A stretch of DNA of 21,293 nucleotides from positions 1 through 21,293 of the IMG/VR virus record IMGVR_UViG_3300027880_000075. The stretch is one strand, 5' to 3'. A program made the translations under genes and the position numbers. This document shows positions 1 to 7,607 of the stretch, one piece after another. The notes beneath the pieces were generated by a model. The model made no database searches, was not told the origin of the DNA, and worked only from the letters and a program-made list of their open reading frames with translations. The stretch comes from a virus. Positions within the stretch are counted from its first letter, which is position 1; each line of letters opens with the position of its first letter.

Positions 1-8
1 GCCAGGGG

Positions 9-740
9 GTGACCGTCAGCCGGTTGACGGGTGGGGTGAGCGCGGAGGTAGACCTGTACGTGCTCGACGATGGCCGGCGGGTGGTTCGCAAGAAAGGTCC
101 GAAGTGGAATGACGAGCTGGACAGCCGGCGGGAAGCCGACGCCGATCAGCTCTACTCGTTGACCGCCCGGTCGCTCGATGCTCGGGTACCACGGGTCTAC
201 CGGGACGCGCCGGACGTGGTCTGGATGGACTACGAGCATGGCCGCACGTACGCCGAGCTGATCCACGACGATCGGACACTGTGGACGGAGCGGCACGATC
301 GGATTCTCGACACGAAACCCGTTCAGCGGGTCGGACTCATGGATTCACTGGCCGCGAACTCCGACCGCAACACGGGTAACCAGTTCCTGACCGACACGGG
401 GGAGTATGTCGGGCTCGATCACTCGTTTGCCTGGGGCGGGGCCGAGACGAACGGGCTGGATCTCGGGTTGTTCGGTCCGAACGGGCTCGGCAGTGTCGGC
501 GCGATACCGGCTCGCTCGTTCGTCGTGCGAGGGCACGATGAGCGGTTGGACATCACCACGAATTCGTGGATCGATAACCCATTGACTGCCGATGATGTGT
601 CGGAGATACGACAGCGGTTGGTTTCACTGCGTGCCGATTTCGACAAACTGGACCGCGGTTACTGGCTGGACTACTCGCTGTCGATGCTCGACGAGCTGGC
701 CGGGCACGCGACTGGGAAGGGGTCGGGTCTCTATGGCTGA
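9..740 (+). CDS. Kinase-like (PI3/4K- or HipA-like) domain protein, probably 5'-truncated by window edge
   Basis: The protein reads like a minimal ATP-grasping kinase domain. A Gly-containing loop (SRLTGGVSAEVDLYV, residues 4-18) is followed by VVRKK with candidate ATP-binding lysines at 28/29, a hinge-like stretch near 71-81, then a catalytic-loop-like NSDRNTGN (D119, R120, N121, N124) and a metal-binding-like LDHSF (D137). This D-R-N-x-x-N plus later Asp pattern is typical of the PI3/4-kinase and HipA side of the kinase superfamily; that assignment is by motif only. The GTG at 9 lacks a visible ribosome site, and the frame is still open at the left edge. Because the domain begins right at the edge and the maturation protease follows, it may be the C-terminal domain of an upstream portal/MuF-type polypeptide. 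It overlaps the next ORF by 8 bp. Fold class is fairly likely; function in the virion is unknown. Confidence 0.7.
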   Translation: MTVSRLTGGVSAEVDLYVLDDGRRVVRKKGPKWNDELDSRREADADQLYSLTARSLDARVPRVYRDAPDVVWMDYEHGRTYAELIHDDRTLWTERHDRILDTKPVQRVGLMDSLAANSDRNTGNQFLTDTGEYVGLDHSFAWGGAETNGLDLGLFGPNGLGSVGAIPARSFVVRGHDERLDITTNSWIDNPLTADDVSEIRQRLVSLRADFDKLDRGYWLDYSLSMLDELAGHATGKGSGLYG

Positions 741-966
741 GCCGATGGTGCTGGAGCTGCGCGTCGTAGATCAAGCCGCGGCGGTCGGGCGCAAGCTCGG
801 TGAGCTGCGCCGGACCGAGAGCGGGCGGGTATCCAGCCAGGGTGACGTGGCCGAATCGATCCTGCTCCGGGTGATGCGTGCGGTCGCGGTCGACCGGACG
901 GAAGCGTTCGACCTGCTCGCGGTCAACGGCTGGAGCAACGGTCATCTTGTCCTGGTTGCCGGGTAG
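733..966 (+). CDS. Small hypothetical head-region protein (77 aa)
   Basis: The ATG at 733 overlaps the end of the kinase-like gene by 8 bp, and the preceding GGAAGGGG (about 715-722) can serve as a ribosome site. A longer in-frame start at 592 exists but would lie inside the upstream gene and gives Cys/Trp-rich unlikely sequence, so the short start was chosen. The product is a mixed alpha/beta soluble protein with an Arg-rich centre (GELRRTESGRVSSQGDVAES) and a hydrophobic C-terminus (GHLVLVAG). I do not recognise a family. Its position between a MuF-like/kinase module and the protease suggests a minor head or regulatory protein, which is inference from place only. Confidence 0.6.
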   Translation: MAEPMVLELRVVDQAAAVGRKLGELRRTESGRVSSQGDVAESILLRVMRAVAVDRTEAFDLLAVNGWSNGHLVLVAG

Positions 967-986
967 AGGTGCTACCCTGCGATGCC

Positions 987-2000
987 ATGAGGCGCCGCGT
1001 TTCGCGCATGCTGAACAGAAAGACGCTGCCCGACCGGGCGCTACGGGTTGCCCGGCCGCGCGCCGAGCTGCGCGCCGGCCGTACCGACTGGTACCGAATC
1101 GTCAACGCGACCGCTCCCCAGGCCGAGATCTACATCTACAACGAGATTGGTTGGTTCGGTACCACGGCTGACGATTTCGTCAAGGAGCTGCGCGCCATCA
1201 CCGCGGCCGGGATCGACCTGCACATCAACTCTCCGGGTGGGGAGATCTTCGACGGCATCGCGATCTACAACTGCCTGCTGGCGCACCCGGCCGCGGTGAC
1301 CACGTACGTCGACTCGCTCGCGGCTTCGATCGCTTCGGTCATCGCGATGGCCGGCGACAAGATCATCATGGGTCGGAATTCGCAAATGATGATCCATGAC
1401 GGGATGGGGCTGTGCGTCGGCAACGCCGAGGACATGCGCCGGATGGCTGACGATCTCGATGTGCAGTCGGCCAACATCGCCAGCGTGTACGCCGATCGAG
1501 CGGGTGGAACGGTCGACGAGTGGCGCGAACGGATGCGCGCCGAGACGTGGTACTCCGCGGACGAAGCGGTCAGTGCCGGCCTGGCGGACGAGGTGGTTGC
1601 GTTGCGGCCCGGTCCGGCACCGGAGAACAACTGGGACCTCTCGGTCTTCCAGTACGCTGGCCGGGATCGGGCTCCGGCTCCCGTGGCGAGTGCTCCGCAG
1701 CCGCGCGAGCCCGTGAGTGTTCCGGCGCCGGCCGCACCCGCACTCCCCATGCGATCGGCGCCGGAACCTGTGTCTGCGCCGCTGATCGCGTTCAGCCCTG
1801 ACGACTTCCGGGGCATTTTCGAAGACCTGCGCCGAGACGCGCCGGCCCTGCCCGATCCCGTACCCGAGCCGGTACCGGTACCCGTGACGACCGGTCTTCC
1901 GTTCGACATGATCGACGTTCGCTCGGCCGTCCTCGACAGCCTTCGGTCGGCCAGTCGGCCTGCCGAGCCCGACAACGCCCCCGAAAGGGAGGGACAGTGA
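987..2000 (+). CDS. Head maturation protease, ClpP-like (S14), with Pro-rich C-terminal extension
   Basis: This is a ClpP-fold prohead protease that would process capsid or scaffold proteins during assembly. Numbered from the ATG at 987 (337 aa), residues about 45-215 form the ClpP domain: the strand/turn INSPGGEIFDG (80-90), the nucleophile motif SLAASIASVIA with Ser114, and MMIHDG with His137; a third acidic residue follows further on. The C-terminal 120 residues are rich in Pro, Ala, Val and Glu (PDPVPEPVPVPV) and end in a short charged helix-like stretch; such tails can act as internal scaffold, by analogy with lambda C/Nu3. A GTG at 969 and an ATG at 1008 are alternative starts; none has a strong ribosome site. 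It overlaps the capsid gene by 4 bp (GTGA), so the two are translationally coupled. Confidence 0.92.
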   Translation: MRRRVSRMLNRKTLPDRALRVARPRAELRAGRTDWYRIVNATAPQAEIYIYNEIGWFGTTADDFVKELRAITAAGIDLHINSPGGEIFDGIAIYNCLLAHPAAVTTYVDSLAASIASVIAMAGDKIIMGRNSQMMIHDGMGLCVGNAEDMRRMADDLDVQSANIASVYADRAGGTVDEWRERMRAETWYSADEAVSAGLADEVVALRPGPAPENNWDLSVFQYAGRDRAPAPVASAPQPREPVSVPAPAAPALPMRSAPEPVSAPLIAFSPDDFRGIFEDLRRDAPALPDPVPEPVPVPVTTGLPFDMIDVRSAVLDSLRSASRPAEPDNAPEREGQ

Positions 2001-3484
2001 GCAATCGATCTCACATGATGAGCAGGGGCGTACGTCACCGGCTCGCACAACTCGGTTTCGACGCTTACCGCAAGCAGGCCATGTTCAACCGCGCGGCGCC
2101 TCCGACCAACGCACCCGATCTGGACACCCTGACCATTCCGAACGACCCGCGTGAACTGGAGGAGATGCTCTCCGATCCGGCCAAGCTGCAGAAGGTGTTC
2201 AGCAATCGGGAGACCGCAACCCAGTTCATCCGCAACTACGCGGGTGGGGTCATGCGCAACCAGGCCGACATCATGCAAGAGGTCCGTGTCGAGGCACAGC
2301 GGTTCATGGCTCAGTGGCTGACCGAGAACCAGCCGGACGCGGTACGCCGGCTGAACCTCGATCTCGCTCAGCGGGTCAGCCCGACCGACCGGATGCGCGG
2401 CGACAAGGCCAAGCGCGCCGGGCTGTACAACAGTCGGGCGATGGGTGCCTCGATCGATGGCATGTTCGAGACGAGCGGCGACTACTTCAAGGCGATCTGG
2501 CACAACACGCCGAAAGATGTCGAGCTGCAGACCAAGCTGCGCACCCTGCGCAATGCGTTCTCCTCCACGATTCCGTCCGAGGGCGGTTTCCTGATCCCCG
2601 AGACGCTGCGCTCCGAACTGCTCCGGGTGGCGCTGGAGAACGCGATTGTGCGGTCGCGCGCTCGGGTCATCCCCATGGAGTCGTTGCGGGTGCCGTTCCC
2701 GGCCGTCGACTCGACCAGCAACGTGTCTTCGGTGTACGGCGGCATCGTCGCCTACTGGACCGAGGAGGCCGCGGCGCTGACCGCCAGCTCGGCCACGTTC
2801 GGCCGGGTCGTGCTGGATGCCAAGAAGCTGACCGCGTACACCGAGGTCCCGAGCGAGCTGATCAGTGACTCGATCACCTCGTTCACGGCGTACCTGGACA
2901 TGCTCTTCCCGGAGGCGCTCGGTTTCTACGAGGACGACGCCTTCATCAGCGGGACCGGTGTGGGCGAGCCGCTCGGCTACCTGAACGGCTCGGCCATGAT
3001 CTCGGTGACCAAGGAAGTCGGGCAGGTCGCCAGCACCATCGTCTGGGAGAACATCGTCAAGATGTACTCCCGGATGCTGCCGTCCTCGCTCGGCCGGGCG
3101 GTCTGGGTTGCCTCGATCAACACATTCCCCGAGCTGGCCACGATGGCGCTCACGGTCGGCACCGGCGGTTCGGCGATCTGGCTGAACAACGGTGTCGAGG
3201 GTCCGCCCGTGAGTATCCTCGGCCGGCCGGTGCTGTTCACCGAGAAGGTCCCGCCGCTGGGCACCGCGGGAGATCTGTCCTTCGTGGACTTCGGTTACTA
3301 CCTGATCGGCGACCGGCAGGCCATGAGTGCCATGTCGTCCGAGCACTTCAAGTTCGGTAACGACATGACCGCGTACCGGATCATCGAAAGGGTCGACGGC
3401 CGGCCGTGGTTGCAGAGCGCGATCACGCCCAAGAACAACGGCCCGACGCTCTCCCCGTTCGTGCAGATCGAGACACGTTCGTAA
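1997..3484 (+). CDS. Major capsid protein, HK97 fold
   Basis: This is the shell-forming capsid protein. Residues from about 185 onward show the HK97-family layout: NAFSSTIPSEGGFLIPETLR at the start of the core, strand-forming RVIPMESLRVPFPAVD, the tryptophan-containing AYWTEEAAALTAS, then VLDAKKLTAYTEVPSELISDS and the spine/P-domain helices leading to FISGTGVGEPLGYLNG. The first ~185 residues are helical and charged (EEMLSDPAKLQKVF, MRNQADIMQEVRVEAQRF), consistent with a cleavable delta domain acting as built-in scaffold, to be removed by the protease encoded just upstream. At 495 aa it fits a full-length HK97-type precursor. The GTG start lies 4 bp inside the protease gene and has a strong GGGAGGGA ribosome site. 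Confidence 0.95.
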   Translation: MSNRSHMMSRGVRHRLAQLGFDAYRKQAMFNRAAPPTNAPDLDTLTIPNDPRELEEMLSDPAKLQKVFSNRETATQFIRNYAGGVMRNQADIMQEVRVEAQRFMAQWLTENQPDAVRRLNLDLAQRVSPTDRMRGDKAKRAGLYNSRAMGASIDGMFETSGDYFKAIWHNTPKDVELQTKLRTLRNAFSSTIPSEGGFLIPETLRSELLRVALENAIVRSRARVIPMESLRVPFPAVDSTSNVSSVYGGIVAYWTEEAAALTASSATFGRVVLDAKKLTAYTEVPSELISDSITSFTAYLDMLFPEALGFYEDDAFISGTGVGEPLGYLNGSAMISVTKEVGQVASTIVWENIVKMYSRMLPSSLGRAVWVASINTFPELATMALTVGTGGSAIWLNNGVEGPPVSILGRPVLFTEKVPPLGTAGDLSFVDFGYYLIGDRQAMSAMSSEHFKFGNDMTAYRIIERVDGRPWLQSAITPKNNGPTLSPFVQIETRS

Positions 3485-3691
3485 TTACAAGAAACCTCCG
3501 CGGTACCGGGGCTGCAGCGTCGGGAAACGGATGGTCGTCACGGGCGCAGGCGCGCAGCGAGGGATCGGGAGACCGGACCGCGCAGGGGATCGGATCGTTA
3601 CCGGTCGTGACACGCTCTACGCCGTACCCGGACCGTCCGGGAGTAGGCGGAACCGCGCCGGCAATCAACCCCCGGCCGGAGAGGACGAGAT
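3485..3691 (+). other. Intergenic gap after the capsid gene with a small perfect hairpin
   Basis: These 207 bases contain no convincing gene. A perfect hairpin CCCGGACCGTCCGGG lies at 3627-3641 (6-bp stem, 3-base loop) but no T-run follows, so it is not a clear terminator; it could act as an mRNA-stability element downstream of the highly expressed capsid gene. The next gene has its own strong ribosome site, GGAGAGG at 3678-3684. Confidence 0.5.
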
Positions 3692-4105
3692 ATGTGGGCT
3701 CTGGGTAGGTTGTTCAACATCCTGCCGATCGCCGATGACGTGTACGTCGACCTGAAGTCGTGCGCTGGCGTCACGTTCATTGGCGTCAATGCCGCGGGCG
3801 ACACGTGGACGCTGACCGAGGCCAAGGACGCGGCCGGCACGGGTGCGCAGGTACTGGCGACCATGACGCAGTACTACGTCAGCGCGACCAACGGCGCGGT
3901 CTGGCAGAAACTGACGCAGGCCGCGGCATCCACGATCGTGACCACGGCGTCTCAGGACGTGCTCGTGGTCGAGATCGAGGGAGTCGAGCTCTCGGCGCTC
4001 TATGACTGGGTGAAGCTCACCAGTACGGGCGCTGGGCTGGTGTACGCCATCACGCGGGACCTCGCCATTCAGCGGGCACCGCAGAACCTGCCGGCGATGG
4101 TGTGA
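3692..4105 (+). CDS. Putative virion protein downstream of capsid (137 aa)
   Basis: The ATG at 3692 sits 7 bases after GGAGAGG, a clear ribosome site. The protein starts with GRLFNILPIADDVYVDLKS, continues through an all-beta-looking region (VTFIGVNAAGDTWTLTEAKDAAGTGAQVLATMTQYY) and ends AITRDLAIQRAPQNLPAMV. Small proteins with this beginning and this 'QRAPxNLP' ending recur just after the capsid gene in actinobacteriophages; I recognise the pattern from memory, and no function is established. Likely a minor capsid or decoration component. It is followed after one base by the next gene. Confidence 0.75.
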   Translation: MWALGRLFNILPIADDVYVDLKSCAGVTFIGVNAAGDTWTLTEAKDAAGTGAQVLATMTQYYVSATNGAVWQKLTQAAASTIVTTASQDVLVVEIEGVELSALYDWVKLTSTGAGLVYAITRDLAIQRAPQNLPAMV

Positions 4106-4106
4106 C

Positions 4107-4580
4107 GTGAGCGTCTACAACGATGCCGCTGCATTCCGAAAGAGCGCGTTCGGCTCCCTGGTCAGCAAGGCATACACGCCCCTGGCCGTCGAAACCAAGG
4201 TGCTGTTCAACGTCTCCGACCTGTGCATCATCACCGCGATCTTCGGTGTGGTGACCACCCGGATATCCGTGGCCGGCACGTCCAAGCTGCAGTTCAACCC
4301 GACCTTGGCCAGCGCGGTCACGACCGACCTGGTTGCCGCGACCGACCTGGGCACGACCGATACCGAGGTGGGCTCGCTGCTCAGCTTCGACGGCATCCGG
4401 GCGTCCTCGATCCAGTACGTCGGGGCCGCCGGCGGAGGCGGAGTGCCGATGCTCCAGCGGCCGATCGCGGTACCGGCCGGCGCCATCGAGCAGGTCAACG
4501 CGACCGGCGCCGATGGTGGTATTACCTGGTATCTCACCTACGTCGCCGTGATCGACGGCGCGACCATCGCGGCGGCCTGA
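4107..4580 (+). CDS. Putative capsid decoration / virion protein (157 aa)
   Basis: The GTG start lies one base after the preceding stop, in the sequence TGACGTGA, so it is probably translated by coupling. The protein is beta-rich and Gly/Ala/Thr-rich, with a run of alternating polar and hydrophobic segments (VLFNVSDLCIITAIFGVVTT, TTDLVAATDLGTTDTEVGSL) and the ending GGITWYLTYVAVIDGATIAAA. Proteins with this layout, including the W-x-x-x-Y-x-P/V-x-D-G-A ending, occur beside the capsid gene of Streptomyces-type phages and are generally unassigned. A decoration or head-surface role is inferred from place, small size and beta content. Confidence 0.75.
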   Translation: MSVYNDAAAFRKSAFGSLVSKAYTPLAVETKVLFNVSDLCIITAIFGVVTTRISVAGTSKLQFNPTLASAVTTDLVAATDLGTTDTEVGSLLSFDGIRASSIQYVGAAGGGGVPMLQRPIAVPAGAIEQVNATGADGGITWYLTYVAVIDGATIAAA

Positions 4581-4581
4581 C

Positions 4582-4887
4582 ATGCCCAAGATCACTAGGT
4601 ATGGTGGGCCGAGCATCGAGGGTCCACGCTGGGAGGGCACCGAGCCACTTCCGGCGGCCGAGTCCGAGCAGGTGGAGGAGGTGAGCGAGCCATCGGATGG
4701 CAACAGCTCATCGACATCGCCCGAGAAGCCGCTGACGAGCGACGAGCCGAACGGAGTAGACCTCCAGTCGCCTGTCCCAACGACGGAGAGCCTCTCCGAA
4801 GTGGGCCAGACGGAGTCCTCTGGTGTCCCTTCGACGGATGGCAGTACCCCCGAGACTGGATCCAGCCAGCCTGAACAGCCGAGCTGA
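4582..4887 (+). CDS. Disordered Ser/Pro/Glu-rich head-region protein (101 aa)
   Basis: The short N-terminus MPKITRYGGPSIEGP is the conserved-looking part; after it the protein is almost entirely Ser, Pro, Glu, Thr and Gly and should be intrinsically disordered and strongly acidic. Short proteins that start M-x-K-I/V-T-R-Y/H-G-G and continue with low-complexity sequence are common between the capsid and connector genes of actinophages; their role is unknown. The ATG lies one base after the previous stop. I see no catalytic motif or membrane segment. Confidence 0.7.
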   Translation: MPKITRYGGPSIEGPRWEGTEPLPAAESEQVEEVSEPSDGNSSSTSPEKPLTSDEPNGVDLQSPVPTTESLSEVGQTESSGVPSTDGSTPETGSSQPEQPS

Positions 4888-4890
4888 ACT

Positions 4891-5622
4891 ATGGCCGGCC
4901 CGTCGCTTCGGATCGATGCCGTTTCGTACGACCCGAACGAGGGGCCGGCCGGCTGGTTCACCGCGGCGCCCCGCGGCGGTTCGACGAATCATCCCGCGCT
5001 CGGGGTGACGCAGGACGCGACCGCGGGCAGTGGTGAAGCACTGCGGGTGCTCTCCCGCAACGCCGGGGTGCCGGTGCTCACGCTGCGCGGGGCGGGCGTA
5101 CTGCTCGACCTGCGCAACAGCGCCGGCTCGACGGTCTTCGCGGTCGGCCAGGACGGCGGGCAGACCGGGATCGGCCGGGAGTTGTTCGATGATCTGACCG
5201 GTGACCATGCTGGCGTAGCTGCGAGTACGGTGCTGGTGCATAGTGGCCTGGCGCTCACGTTGGACGCCAGCTCGACATGGCTGGTCGAAGCGATGGCGGT
5301 CTACACGGGTGTAACTACAGGAGATATCAAGTTCGGCTGGACGGTGCCGGCCGGCGCGACCGGTACGTGGGTGCCAGGCGGGATCACCAGCGCGGCAACC
5401 GGCTCGACGGGTGCGGTCAGCCTAGGTGCGAAAGCGTTCAGCGACACGGCGATCGTGGGCGCGGTGGACGCAGTGACTCCGTTGGTCGCCATGATCCGGG
5501 GTATCGTCCGGATGGGTGTCACGGCCGGCGCCGTGGAGCTCGACTATGCGCAGGGCACATCCGACCCAACCGCGACGATCATGAAGGCCGATAGCTGGCT
5601 CCGCGCGAAGAGGGTTGCATAA
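4891..5622 (+). CDS. Fibre-like structural protein with a beta C-terminal module (243 aa)
   Basis: Two parts are visible. Residues 1-85 contain a repeat-like, fibre-style stretch (ALRVLSRNAGVPVLTLRGAG, LLDLRNSAGSTVFAVGQDG) similar to the shaft segments of phage head or tail fibres. Residues about 100-243 form a beta-rich module (STWLVEAMAVYTGVTTGDIKFGW ... VELDYAQGTSDPTATIMKADSWLRAKRVA). Its ending resembles that of the small protein encoded at 15041-15553 (KAGSYLWARIVA), so the two seem to share one fold. The place in the head module suggests a head fibre, by inference. The ATG lies three bases after the preceding stop. Confidence 0.75.
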   Translation: MAGPSLRIDAVSYDPNEGPAGWFTAAPRGGSTNHPALGVTQDATAGSGEALRVLSRNAGVPVLTLRGAGVLLDLRNSAGSTVFAVGQDGGQTGIGRELFDDLTGDHAGVAASTVLVHSGLALTLDASSTWLVEAMAVYTGVTTGDIKFGWTVPAGATGTWVPGGITSAATGSTGAVSLGAKAFSDTAIVGAVDAVTPLVAMIRGIVRMGVTAGAVELDYAQGTSDPTATIMKADSWLRAKRVA

Positions 5623-5624
5623 CT

Positions 5625-5630
5625 TAATAT
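5625..5630 (+). promoter_or_regulatory. Possible -10 element TAATAT between head and neck genes
   Basis: TAATAT stands out in a GC-rich sequence and lies two bases after the fibre gene stop, 74 bases before the connector ATG. No convincing -35 was found, so this is only a weak promoter candidate. The following leader can form an imperfect stem between GGGGC (about 5644) and GCCCC (about 5673). Confidence 0.25.
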
Positions 5631-5698
5631 CACAGCTCGGACCCGGGGCTGCGTCGTGTGAGCGGCACGGCCCCTAGGCCAGGAAGCAAGGCGAGGGT

Positions 5699-6742
5699 AT
5701 GGCTGTCTGGTACACCACCCGGGAGAAGGTCAAGGCCCGGTTGGACATCAGCGCGACCGCGCGTATCGACGCGCTGGTCGATGACGCGATCGACGCTGCA
5801 AGTGCACCGATCGAAGGGTGCTTGCACCGACGGTTCTATCCCGAGCTCGCGACCCGCTATTTTGACTGGCCGAACTACCAGTACGCGCGTACGTTCCGGC
5901 TCTGGCTGGAGTCCAGCGAGGCAATTTCTCTCAGCCAACTTGTCTCCGGTGGGGTCACGATCCCGGCATCGGACTACTTCCTGCGCCGTAGCGATGGGCT
6001 CGACGAACCGCCGTACGACTCGATCGAGATCGACCTGGCGAGCTCGGCCGCATTCGGCTCGGGCAGTACTCACCAGCGCAGCATCGCCGCGACCGGGCTG
6101 TTCGGGTTCGACGACACCTCGGCGCCGGCTGGCGCCCTCGCGGAAGCGCTGGACTCTTCGGAAACCGCGGTCGACGTGACCAATGCGGCGCTGGTCGGCG
6201 TGGGCAACATCGTCAAGTGTGAGAGCGAGCGCATGATCGTGACCGATCGCGCGCAGCTCGATACCGGGCAGGATCTGATCGGCACCATCGCCGCGGACAA
6301 GGCCGTGGTGTCCCTGACCGTGGCCGACGGTACCGCTCTGCACGTCGGGGAGACCCTGCTACTCGACAGCGAGCGCATGCAGGTGATCGACATCGCGGGC
6401 AACGTGCTGACCGTCAAACGGGCCGTAGACGGCTCGGTGCTCGCTGCCCATACCAACTCCTCCATCTACGCCCCTCGGACGCTCACCGTGACTCGTGGAG
6501 CTCTCGGAACCACCGCGGCGGCGCACGCCGACACGACAGCGCTCACCCGGTACGTCGTGCCCGCCGCGGTCGACGCGTGGGCTCGCGCGCTGGCCATCGA
6601 CACATTGCTCCAGGAGTCGAGCGGGTACGCCCGGATGGTCGGCTCGGGCGACAACGAGCGCGAGGCATCCGGGCGCGCGCTCAAGATCGCCGCGCAGCGT
6701 GCGGAAGCGCAGTACGGCCGCGTCCGGTTGGCCGCGATATGA
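5699..6742 (+). CDS. Head-tail connector protein with an inserted repeat domain (347 aa)
   Basis: The N-terminus (TTREKVKARLDISATARIDALVDDAIDAASAPIEGCLHRRFYPE) is the helical start typical of gp6-like adaptor proteins, and the C-terminus (RYVVPAAVDAWARALAIDTLLQESSGYARMVGSG ... ALKIAAQRAEAQYGRVRLAA) supplies the matching helices. Between them, residues about 155-290 form a beta domain built of two related units, each with an S-E-R-M core (KCESERMIVTD and LLLDSERMQVID), then LTVKRAVDGSVLAAH and LTVTRGALGTTAAAH. The insert makes the protein about twice the size of a simple adaptor. The ATG at 5699 has GCGAGGG just upstream. It starts a tightly packed neck-gene series, overlapping the next gene by ATGA. 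Confidence 0.85.
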   Translation: MAVWYTTREKVKARLDISATARIDALVDDAIDAASAPIEGCLHRRFYPELATRYFDWPNYQYARTFRLWLESSEAISLSQLVSGGVTIPASDYFLRRSDGLDEPPYDSIEIDLASSAAFGSGSTHQRSIAATGLFGFDDTSAPAGALAEALDSSETAVDVTNAALVGVGNIVKCESERMIVTDRAQLDTGQDLIGTIAADKAVVSLTVADGTALHVGETLLLDSERMQVIDIAGNVLTVKRAVDGSVLAAHTNSSIYAPRTLTVTRGALGTTAAAHADTTALTRYVVPAAVDAWARALAIDTLLQESSGYARMVGSGDNEREASGRALKIAAQRAEAQYGRVRLAAI

Positions 6743-7140
6743 GCAATCCCAAGATCCAGTATCGGGTGCACGGGCCGCTGTTCGACGGCCGGGCGCAGCG
6801 AGCGCTGGCCATGTACGTCGAGGAGGTCAAGGCCGAGATCGCCTTCCAGGGCCTGGCGGACGTGCATTTCGAAGCGGACCGGATGCTCAAGCACCCCACG
6901 CCGTACTGGGAGACCCAACTGCAGGTCGAGCACGTCCGGCAAGACATCGTGGTCAACGACTCGGATGTCATCTACGGGCCGTGGCTGGAGGGCACCGGCT
7001 CGCGGAACAAGACGACTCGGTTCAAGGGCTACTGGATCTTCCGGCGGGTTACCCAGGCACTGCGCCGCAAGGCGCCGGCCATCGCGCAGCACGTGCTCGT
7101 GTTCGGCGGGACGCTGCGCCGGATGAACGGTGGGATCTGA
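6739..7140 (+). CDS. HK97 gp10-like neck protein (133 aa)
   Basis: The ATG at 6739 overlaps the connector stop in ATGA; a longer in-frame extension to 6577 overlaps the connector gene and is rejected. The protein has an N-terminal helix (ALAMYVEEVKAEIAFQGLADVHFEA) and the conserved-looking segment YGPWLEGTGSRNKTTRFKGYWIFRRVTQALRRKA, which is characteristic of gp10-like head-closure/tail-completion proteins of actinophages. It probably sits at the head-tail joint. Assignment rests on this segment and the gene order. Confidence 0.8.
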   Translation: MSNPKIQYRVHGPLFDGRAQRALAMYVEEVKAEIAFQGLADVHFEADRMLKHPTPYWETQLQVEHVRQDIVVNDSDVIYGPWLEGTGSRNKTTRFKGYWIFRRVTQALRRKAPAIAQHVLVFGGTLRRMNGGI

Positions 7141-7141
7141 C

Positions 7142-7603
7142 GTGGACACCCAGGCGATCATCGATGCGGTGGCGAGCCACGCCATGCGCATCGGGGCGTT
7201 CGAGTCGGTCACCACGCACGAGCCCAAGGGTGCGTTCACAACCGGCGGGCTGCGCGCCTCGATCTGGGCTGACGGTATCAAGCCGGTACCGCTCGCGTCC
7301 GGCCTGGCCGCGACCAGCGCGCTCCTGACCCTGAACCTGCGTATCTATCTCGGCATGGTCACCGAACCCCAGGAGTCGATCGATCCCGAGATCGTCAAGG
7401 TCGTGGACACGCTGATCGGCGCGTACTCCGGCGACTTCAGCCTGGGTGGGCTGATCCGTAACGTCGACTTGCTCGGCGCGTACGGCGCGGCGCTGGAGGC
7501 GCGCGCCGGCTATCTGATCCTCGGTAGTCCCAGCACCATGTACCGGGTGATCACCATCGTTCTCCCTCTCGTGATCAACGACGCGTGGACCCAGGCGGAG
7601 TGA
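7142..7603 (+). CDS. Tail terminator-like protein (153 aa)
   Basis: The GTG at 7142 lies one base after the preceding stop (TGACGTGG); another GTG at 7130 is possible. The product has an N-terminal helix (MDTQAIIDAVASHAMRIGAF), a central LNLRIYLGMVTEPQESIDPEIVKVVDTLIGAYSGDFSL and a C-terminal strand (MYRVITIVLPLVINDAW). This pattern and the place directly before the tube gene fit the tail terminator (gpU-type), which caps the finished tail and joins it to the head. The family match is from memory of actinophage proteins. Confidence 0.75.
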   Translation: MDTQAIIDAVASHAMRIGAFESVTTHEPKGAFTTGGLRASIWADGIKPVPLASGLAATSALLTLNLRIYLGMVTEPQESIDPEIVKVVDTLIGAYSGDFSLGGLIRNVDLLGAYGAALEARAGYLILGSPSTMYRVITIVLPLVINDAWTQAE

Positions 7604-7607
7604 GGCC

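Noticed and set aside
1265-3346. Long minus-strand open frame (693 aa) antisense to protease and capsid
   Set aside because: Its sequence is Arg/His/Gly-rich without domains and lies exactly opposite two well-supported genes; it is a GC-codon shadow.
3531-3755. Small ORF in the gap after the capsid gene
   Set aside because: It overlaps the well-supported gene at 3692, has biased composition and no ribosome site.
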